Assembly: GCA_003833135.1 (NCBI GenBank)
Contig: QZLH01000123.1
Span: 94,161-121,055, forward strand
Direction: 5' to 3'
Source of the DNA: Oehlia diaphana
Lineage: Eukaryota; Glomeromycota; Glomeromycetes; Glomerales; Glomeraceae
Length of the DNA stretch: 26,895 bases
Positions 19,663-26,895 of this stretch are shown here, one piece after another; the first letter of the stretch is position 1, and each line of letters begins with the position of its first letter. Below the pieces are notes generated by a model, which made no database searches, was not told where the DNA came from, and saw only the letters and a list, made by a program, of their open reading frames with translations. The position numbers were made by a program, and so were the translations under genes.

Positions 19663-22600
19663 ATGTCAAAAAAAACCATCTTAAAAGATTCAAACCAATG
19701 GTTAGAGAAATCAATTATCGATGAACATATCAACTATTATGATTATTCGGGTTTCAAAAATATTCAACCAATAGGAAGTGGTTCATACGGTAACGTCAAT
19801 CGTGCTAATTGGAAAAATACTGATCATTTTTTCGCTTTGAAATCTTATAATAATAATAAACAAACTCTTGAAGAAATCGTAAAGGAGGTAATTATTCAAA
19901 GGTATAATTAATATAAAATATTAGAAAGTTAGAATTTGTAATAATCAATAATAACTTAATATAATATGACACAGTTAAAGTTACACCGAAGTGTTGATAT
20001 ACATGAAAATATCATACGGTTATGTGGAATAACAAAGATAAAAACCAGTAAGTATTAATAATATGTTTAACGTGACAATCAATTTTTCTTTAATAATAAG
20101 TAATTATTTTAAAATATAAATAAAATTGATTTAATTAGGCGAAATTCAAAAATATTCTTTGGTCTTAGAATATGCTGATAGCGGTACGTTAAGTGCTTAT
20201 TTAAGCAAGCATTTTAATGAATTGAACTGGAATGATAAATTCCACTTAGCATTGCAACTGGCTAGCGCTGTGGAATTTTTGCACGATAATGATATTATTC
20301 ATCGTGATCTGGTAATATATATATTTTATTAATTATTCATTCTGATATCATTTGTTTTAAAATACAGTATAAAAAGGCTAATACAATTAATTTTGTAATT
20401 AAAGCATGGAAATAACATACTTATACATCAGAAAAATATTAAATTAGCAGACTTTGGTTTATCGAAAAAAGTTATTGAAGTATCAAGTGACTTATCAAAA
20501 GTACTTGGTGTATTACCCTATGTAGACCCAAAAAGTTTTGAAGACAAAGAAAATTATAAAATAAATAAAAAATCTGATGTATACAGCATTGGAATTTTGT
20601 TGTGGCAAATTTCAAGTGGATATAGACCTTTTCGTGAAGTCGGTTATGGTCCAAGTTTAATGTTATCTATATTAAATGGTAAAAGAGAAAAAATTATTGA
20701 TGGGACTCCTGTTAAATATAGTAAATTATATACAGGTAACGTTTATATAATATGATTAATATTTTATTATAAGCATCATGTAAATTAATTTTATTTACTA
20801 ATTGGTTAGAATGCTGGAAATATGAACCGGATGAACGTCCAAATATGCAAGTAGTTGTTTTAATACTTAAAACAATCACTTCTCCTGAAATTATTATTTG
20901 TAATTCAAATGAAGGAATAAATTTAGAATCAAACAAGGTATCTCCAAATATAAATAACGATTTAAATATCAATAGTAATTTAATGCAAAATACTATGTCA
21001 AATATACTAAATACTATGTCAAATCTGAATACCAGTATATTTGATATTGAATCATTAAATATTGACGTATGTGAAAGTACTAGGATAAACTCACAAAATT
21101 ATTTAGATAGTTCATCAATTGCATCAAATCGAACGTCGATATCATCAGTAAATCTAATTGAGTCGATATATGGCGCAGTTGTTGATAAGTTGATTAGTTA
21201 TATAATTAAAAAACATGATGGAGGTGTTACTTTTGATCGAATTCAACAACTTATTGATAAAAAAATATTGCAATTAAATCAAAATGTAAACAATCTTATA
21301 TATTGGTTATTAAAGAATCAGGATAAATTACAATATATTTGGTTTCTTGGAATATTCTATTATTATAATTTTGGTACAGAAGAAAATAATAGCATTAAAG
21401 CATTTGAATTATTTACAAAAGCAGCAAATAATAATTATTCAATTGCACAAGTTTATCTTGCTAATTGTTATTATGATGGATATGGTATTAAATGTGATAA
21501 AAAAATGACATTTAATTGGTGCGAAAAATCTGCAAACAATGGAAGTATAATTGGAAAATTTTATCTAGGATATTGTTATGAATTTGGTATTGGAATAATG
21601 AGCAATGAAAAAAAATCAGCTTATTGGTATAATGAAGCAACTAAAAGTGGAAATACAACTGCAAAACTTTATCTTGCTAATTGTTATAGATTAGGAAAAG
21701 GAGTTGATAAAGATGAGATTAAAGCACGTAAATATTATGAAATTTTAGCAGGACAAGAAATTTCTGATGCACAACTAGAACTTGGTAATTGTCTTTATAA
21801 TGGAATTGGAACAAAAGTTGATAAAGTAAAAGCAAAATATTGGTATGAAAAAGCAGAAAATAATGGAAATATTATAGCAAAAAATATTCTTAAAAAGTGC
21901 TATATTAAAAAACTAGGAATCAAAACAGACAATATTATAAAAAGAAAGTTTTACAAAATTTTATTTTTTAGGAATTTAAATCAGCATGGACTATATTATG
22001 TTGGAAGAATATTACTTAAAGCAAATTATGAAAAATCGTTTTATTATCTACAAAAAGCAGCTGGAAATGGATGTAAATATGCGCAATTAAATTTAGGCAA
22101 ATGTTATCAAATAGGAACAGGTGTAAGAAAAGATACAAGAAAAGCCTTTGAATTATACAAGAAATCAGCTAAACAAGAAAGTATTGGTGCACAATTTCAA
22201 CTTGTTTATTGTTATAATCTTGGATATGGAACTGAAATAAACAAAGTAAAGGCATTTGAATTAGTTAAAATAATGGCTAAAAAAGGAGATAATGATGCAT
22301 TATATTTGTTAGGATTGCATTATATATTTGGAGTAGGTATTAATAGGGATAGAAAAGAGGCTTTTAAAATATTTAAAGATTTGGCAGAAAACGAAAGTCC
22401 GATTACAAACTACTTATCTGGTGATAAAGAAATTATAATAAATAAAGTAGATGATTTTTATTCGCGGCTATTAACTGAAAATAAGCATTTGAATGCAAAT
22501 ATTATTCTTGGTTATTGTTACATATACGGAGTAGGAACTGAAGTGAATCATAAAAAAGCATTTGATTTATTTAAAAAGATAAAAAAAAATGGATGTGTAA

Positions 22601-23994
22601 TTGCACAATATATTTTGAGAAGTCTTTATATTGAGGATAGTAACGAAACGAGAACTTTTGAATGTTATAAAAAATCAACTGATAATAGATTTTCAAAAAC
22701 ACAACTTCAACTTGGTAAATGTTATTCTGAAGGAATTGAATCAGAAATTAATGAAAGAAAAGTAGCATTTGAATTATATAGAGAAGCAGCTAAAAAAGGA
22801 CATGATTTAGCTAAATGTGATTTAGCTGATTGTTATCAAAATGGAAAAGGGGTAGAAAAAGATGAAAGAAAAGCATTTGAATTATATAAAGAAACAGTAG
22901 CAAAAGGATATGATTGGGCAAAATTTAAATTGGCTGAGTGCTATCAAAATGGAAAAGGAGTAGAAAAAGATGAACAAAAAGCGGTTGTATTATATGAAGA
23001 AGTAGCTAATGATGGATATATTTGGGCATGCAATAAATTGGGTGATTGCTATCAAAATGGAAAAGGAGTAGAAAAAGATGAAAGAAAAGCATTTGAATTA
23101 TATAATAAGGTATCTGCTAAAGTTGAAAGGGCTGGAAGGGGGGTTAGCTGGGCGTATGTTAATTTGTACTATAGAAAGACAATTAGTCAAGAATATTTAA
23201 ATGCTCAATTTAGAATAGCATATTGCTATGATAAAGGAGTTGGAATTGAAATTAATAAAATAAAGGCATTTAAATTGTATAACATAGTAGCAGAAGAAGG
23301 ACATGATACTGCACAAAATTATCTTGGATATCTATATATGAAGGGTGAAGTACCTGAAATGGATTCAAAAAAAGCTGTTTATTGGTTTCAAAGAGCAGTA
23401 GAAAATGGAAATAAATTCGCATATGATAACTTAGCTATATGCTATGAATTAGGAATTGGTATAAATAAAGATGAAACTAAAGCATTTGAGTTATATGAAA
23501 AATCAGCTGAGAAGGGATACATTAATGCGAAATTTCATCTTGGATATTGCTATGTAAATGGAATTGGAACAAAAATTAATAAGAAAAAGGGATTTGAGTT
23601 ATATAGAGAAGCAGCTGAAAAGGGAAATCTTAATGAAATGAATATTCATGAGGATTATTATAAAAATAAGGAAGAATTAGCAAAAGACTTAAATGAAGTT
23701 AGTTATTGGTATCAAAAATCAGCATCTGAATATGATAATGAGATAGCATTATATAAATTGGGGGAGATTTACGAATTGGGAAAAGGTGTCAATAAGAACG
23801 AAGCTAGAGCATTCGATTATTACAAACAAGCAGCTGAAAAAGGATGTATATATGGAAAATATAAAGTTGGAAAATACTTTTTTAGTGGAATAATAGTTGA
23901 AATTAATAAAGAAAAGGCATATGATTTATGTAAGGATGCGGCTGAAGGAGGAAATATTGATGCTAAAAAATTTCTTGTATTATTTCATAAATAA
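19663..23994 (+). CDS. Protein kinase fused to a long Sel1-repeat array, five exons
   Basis: Exons are 19663-19887, 19975-20047, 20139-20311, 20405-20735 and 20810-23994. All four introns (87, 91, 93 and 74 bp) have GT and AG ends and keep the frame, giving 1328 aa. Kinase domain, about residues 33-285: glycine loop IGSGSYGNV (37-45), lysine K60 in FALK, HRDLHGNNIL (154-163) with catalytic D156, DFG (173-175); APE is replaced by VDPKSF, and [11 protein letters not shown] closes the domain. The key residues are intact, so an active kinase is likely. A Ser/Asn-rich linker (about 300-390) follows, then about 22 Sel1 units of ~36 residues to the C-terminus, typified by [20 protein letters not shown]. 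Sel1 arrays form alpha-solenoid protein-binding scaffolds. This kinase-Sel1 architecture is known to be expanded in Glomeromycotina. The partner and pathway are unknown. Some units (near residues 640-690, 800 and 1200) are degenerate. Confidence 0.92.
19888..19974 (+). other. Intron 1 of the kinase-Sel1 gene
   Basis: GAG|GTAATT to GACACAG|TTAAAG, phase 0, 87 bp. Splicing gives VKELKLHR in the alpha-C region. The donor and its place in the kinase fold match intron 2 of the kinase at 1-1204. Confidence 0.83.
20048..20138 (+). other. Intron 2 of the kinase-Sel1 gene
   Basis: ACCA|GTAAGT to TTAATTAG|GCGAAA, phase 1, 91 bp. The split codon reads AGC (Ser100). Confidence 0.82.
20312..20404 (+). 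other. Intron 3 of the kinase-Sel1 gene
   Basis: GATCTG|GTAATA to AATTAAAG|CATGGA, phase 0, 93 bp. It interrupts the catalytic loop between HRDL and HGNN. An earlier AG (20367) would bring in a stop codon, so the acceptor at 20404 is preferred. Confidence 0.83.
20736..20809 (+). other. Intron 4 of the kinase-Sel1 gene
   Basis: TACAG|GTAACG to TTGGTTAG|AATGCTGG, phase 1, 74 bp. The split codon reads GAA (Glu268), followed by [10 protein letters not shown], the conserved end of the kinase domain. Confidence 0.82.
22831..23110 (+). repeat. 108-nt tandem duplication inside the Sel1 array
   Basis: The string TG[T/C]TATCAAAATGGAAAAGG starts at 22831, 22939 and 23047, exactly 108 nt apart, and about 60 nt after each start are nearly identical between units. 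Each unit encodes one 36-residue Sel1 repeat ([12 protein letters not shown]...). Other units in the gene are far more diverged, so this group is a recent expansion or has been homogenised by gene conversion. Confidence 0.85.
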
Positions 23995-24869
23995 GATGAA
24001 ATGTGAGCGCAAGAAGGTAAAGAATATTAAGTGAATGTTAGAGGTCCTATAATAAAAAATTCTGGAAAAAACTCCGACAAATGATCATTTTTCTAGTTTT
24101 ATTCCGAAACGTGATCATTTTTCCGAAAAATTTTTTATAGGGAGGTTAAAGAGCATTTAGAAATTCGTCAAATCGAAATTGGGATTAAAATTAAATAATC
24201 AGCTAGAAGCCTCTTTTATTTTTTAAAAAAAAGATTCCTTTTTAATCTTACTGTTGACCTTTTATATATTTTTTATTTTTGAAACCTAATTAATAATACA
24301 TTATAATTTACATTTTCATATTTTAAAAAATCAATAATTACAATATAAGTTTGCTATCAATATCTTTTCCATTAAATTATTGTACCTTTATTAATTGTGT
24401 ATTTAGGATCCTAATACTTGTCTTTAATATATAGACGTAAAACATGCATGCAACAATTAATTATATAATGGTTAAAAAAATAAAGTGTATAAATAATTGT
24501 TGTTTTATCGTGACCGCGAGGAATTACGACTATTATTATTAAAATATTTAACATTTTAACCTCTATCCACTTAAGAAATGTTAAAACAAATAAAATCTAA
24601 AATAAAAAATAAATAAATAGTACAATATTTGTGAAAATCAGTGTTTAAATTATTTTTTTTAATTATTATATAATTAATTCCATATGCAGTAATAAATCAT
24701 CAATAAAAGTAATAAAAGTTTAGATTTTGCATGTTTAAAATTTGTCTTTTATCACATGTAATTCTTATTGTCTGATAATTCTTAATTACAAAGAATTAGT
24801 CGTAAAACGTAACTACGGTAAGTAATACGAAAGTCTACTCCACAGTGAATGAAGCCCTATAAAAAAAGT
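23995..24869. other. 3' flank of the kinase-Sel1 gene, AT-rich
   Basis: A polyadenylation-like AATAAA lies near 24051, about 57 bp after the stop. The motif TGATCATTTTTC occurs twice at about 24082 and 24112. The rest is AT-rich with no open frame. Confidence 0.5.
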
Positions 24870-24983
24870 AGATACGTTTCTTATACTGAAAGATACGTTT
24901 TGTATACTGAGAGATACGTCTAGATACGTCTAGATACGTCTAGATACGTTTTGAGATACGGAAAAATGCACAATTCCGTATCT
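24870..24983. repeat. AGATACG tandem array ending in a hairpin
   Basis: Two 21-bp units starting AGATACGTTT (24870 and 24891) are followed by three 10-bp AGATACGTCT units (24912-24941), AGATACGTTTTG (24942-24953) and a perfect 10-bp inverted repeat AGATACGGAA (24954-24963) / TTCCGTATCT (24974-24983) with a 10-nt loop. Confidence 0.8.
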
Positions 24984-25344
24984 TGCATAATTATAAAAAT
25001 GAAATTGCACCATATATACTAGGAAAATGGTAAGTTCTTCACGCTGCATAAGTGCATAACTCGCAAGTGCATGTTACAACTGTTACGTGAATATTTAAAT
25101 TTAAAGAAAATATTAAACCCTAGTACCTTCTAAGAAAGAATTTCATTTAAATATAAATTATTGTGTTTATTTATCAAAATTAAACACAAATAATGTAATA
25201 TGATCTACGTGTATTTAGCATATTTCAGGGGTCGAATAGGTAGTGTTACATAAATCGTGATACGTATTCAAAAAAAAGGAAATAAAATTGTCGATTGTGC
25301 AGGGACAAAAATGGAAGTTAAACCAGATTTTGCATAGTCCTTTG
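24984..25344. other. Intergenic, no supported gene
   Basis: Mixed AT-rich sequence without open frames longer than chance and without recognised repeats. Confidence 0.5.
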
Positions 25345-25512
25345 CTAACACTTCGGACAATAACAGATAAATCGCTTACAAAGACAGCCTAATGCTGGCC
25401 GTTTGATCACATGTTCGTACATAACTCTGCATACCTCTGGCCAAACCTTTGTAAGATAAATGTCTTGTCGAGAATCATCCATCAGAAATTCGTGCTGTAA
25501 CCAAATAAATCG
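25345..25512 (-). pseudogene. Small Cys-rich open segment, possible terminal exon of a decayed gene
   Basis: On the minus strand the frame from 25512 to the TAG at 25347-25345 is open for 55 codons; an in-frame ATG lies at codon 11. It is preceded directly by a pyrimidine tract and CTAG, a possible splice acceptor. The protein has a Trp-rich start (RFIWLQHEFL) and ends with LGCLCKRFICYCPKC, five cysteines in 13 residues. Codons are less AT-biased than the flanks. I do not recognise the family. Confidence 0.3.
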
Positions 25513-26171
25513 CTAGTTTTTCTAAAAAAAAAAAAGCAATTTTTTATATAATATAAATATATAAAAGGAAATTTTATATTCATAGTTATGATAATAGATA
25601 GTTTTTTCTTTTTTAGTTTGAAAAAATTTTTTTAGTAAAAAAATTTTAAAATAAAGATGAATTCTTTGAATTTTTTTTATAATGATACGAATATAAAGGG
25701 GAATCTGATTTCTTATTATTTAATAATGTTTTCTTTTTTTAGTTTGAAATATTTTTTTTTAATAAATAAAAATAACGATTTTTGATTGTCTTATAGTAAA
25801 AATATAAAAGGTAATTTGGATATTTATTGTTAGATAATAGATTTTCTCTTTTGATAAATTTGTAAAAAAAGGGACATTGGGGCTAGAGACACTAAAATTC
25901 TTGTTTTTTTTTAATTATTTCAAAAGGAAAATTGATATTTTTTTTTTTTTTTTAGTTTAGTTTAATTTTTATATAGTTCGTTACAAAAATTTTTTTATTT
26001 CAAATAAATAAAATTGGTTCTTTTGTTTATTTCAATTTTCAAAAAAAAAAATATTTTTTTATATTACATATTTTTTTCTCAAATGGTGACAACAATGAGT
26101 GTTTTTTTGTTTAGTAGAAAGCAAATTTTGTGATAAAAAATCTGGTATAGAATATGGAGATATAGTTTCAG
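25513..26171. other. Very AT-rich region with diverged tandem similarity
   Basis: Segments starting with ATATAAAAGG-like sequence at about 25559, 25692 and 25803 share a following pattern: a TTATTnTTnGATAATAG-like stretch, then TTTTCTTTTTTAGTTTGAAA in the first two. This suggests an old tandem repeat of about 110-130 bp. No gene is supported. Confidence 0.35.
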
Positions 26172-26228
26172 TTAGAATGGGATTACTTTATCAAATCACG
26201 TGGTCAGAACAAATCACAACACAATCAC

Positions 26229-26895
26229 ATGACCAAGACCTTCTTCAACTTTTCGTATAAGAAATATAGATTCTATTTTGGGATTTACCAAGCCTGTTCG
26301 CACCCAGCTCATACTTTCAAAGGAAATAATTTTACCCCCTCCTGTCTGGTACCTAGTCCTTTTATCATGACTAACGAACGCAAAGCATGTATCGATCATT
26401 TCAACAAGTTGACTTTCTATCACAACGACAATACGTCAGAGAAGTCTCTAAATACGACAGAACTTCAAGGAAGAACTCTTCATGCTACACGATTATTTAC
26501 CCATTGGCGGGATCACAACGTAAAAAAGTGTTTTTCTTCACGACAAGGCACGACGTTCCTTACCCAATATCAGGCTAATAGCTATAAAAACATCGTTCAC
26601 AAAGGTCAAACTTACATATACAAAAAATTGTATAGTGATCTTAACTACAATTTTAGTACTAAACCAAGTACCAAACGCCAACAAAAGAAACGTTTTGATC
26701 GCAATTGTAGACGTGTATGTAATGACGCCGGTATTCATGCCGCCACTGCATCAAGAGAGGAACTTCTTTTGGCATCACGACGCAAATCATTTCTAATGAC
26801 ACGTTTTGATCATATTCGCAAACCGATCATGCACCTTAAATACCGTACAAAATTTGATTGTCCATTACAGGAAGATTATGATTTTCCAATTCCAA
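26229..26895 (+). CDS. Unrecognised protein gene, 5' part, continues past the right edge
   Basis: From ATG 26229 the frame stays open for 222 codons to the end of the window, far longer than expected by chance in this AT-rich DNA. A second in-frame ATG is at 26367. The frame is also open upstream to 26172, just after TTTCAG, so an earlier exon spliced at 26171 is possible. The product starts MTKTFFNFSYKKYRFYFGIY, then has a polar middle and a basic cluster KRQQKKRFDRNCRRVC (about residues 145-160), followed by AGIHAATASREELLLASRRK. No signal peptide, membrane segment or known domain is recognised. Codons use C in the third position (AAC, ATC, ACC, CGC) much more than the kinase-Sel1 gene, which hints at a transposable-element or otherwise distinct origin. 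Function is unknown. Confidence 0.65.
   Translation, partial: MTKTFFNFSYKKYRFYFGIYQACSHPAHTFKGNNFTPSCLVPSPFIMTNERKACIDHFNKLTFYHNDNTSEKSLNTTELQGRTLHATRLFTHWRDHNVKKCFSSRQGTTFLTQYQANSYKNIVHKGQTYIYKKLYSDLNYNFSTKPSTKRQQKKRFDRNCRRVCNDAGIHAATASREELLLASRRKSFLMTRFDHIRKPIMHLKYRTKFDCPLQEDYDFPIP

Noticed and set aside
24870..24960. CRISPR-like array
   Set aside because: Units are directly adjacent without unique spacers and the genome is eukaryotic.
26214..26738. Antisense frames 26423-26214 and 26738-26538 and the plus frame 26387-26578
   Set aside because: They overlap the longer open gene that starts at 26229 and look less protein-like.

Overview
The window looks like nuclear DNA from an arbuscular mycorrhizal fungus of the Rhizophagus/Glomus type. 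It is very AT-rich, with many homopolymer runs and long non-coding stretches. Short GT-AG introns of 74 to 96 bp interrupt genes of families that are strongly expanded in Glomeromycotina: zinc-ribbon protein kinases, kinases fused to Sel1 repeats, FAR1/SWIM and hAT transposase relics, and small intronless genes. The assignment rests on remembered family features, not a database search.

Layout: (1) 1-1204, minus strand: a three-exon protein kinase whose 3' end lies outside the window. (2) 1205-4474: non-coding, containing a polyadenylated retro-insert tail (2634-3081) and weak coding fragments. (3) 4475-6876: a complete but decayed hAT transposon with CAGTG/CACTG-type ends, arrays of GTGCAC motifs inside both ends and a broken transposase. 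(4) 6877-9870: AT-rich DNA holding two unrecognised open segments and one truncated copy of a short inverted-repeat element. (5) 10014-11198 and 13112-14296: two paralogous, intronless, equally long (394 aa) DUF2235 alpha/beta hydrolase genes, tandem in the same orientation, with a shared upstream block and a TATAAATA box each. (6) 14939-16266, minus: a FAR1/SWIM (MULE-type) pseudogene. (7) 17046-17313: the full-length copy of the short inverted-repeat element. (8) 19663-23994: a five-exon kinase-Sel1 gene encoding a predicted 1328-aa protein, preceded by a TATA box and a local duplication. (9) 23995-26170: AT-rich DNA with a short tandem array, a strong hairpin and a small Cys-rich open segment. 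(10) 26229-26895: the start of an unrecognised gene that runs off the right edge and has clearly less AT-biased codons.

The genes do not form an operon or a visible pathway. The two kinases and the Sel1 scaffold belong to signalling families; the DUF2235 pair would act as lipases or related hydrolases. No convincing new multi-gene system is visible. The best leads are the duplicated hydrolase locus, the short inverted-repeat element family, the internal 108-nt duplications in the Sel1 gene, and the unrecognised right-edge gene.
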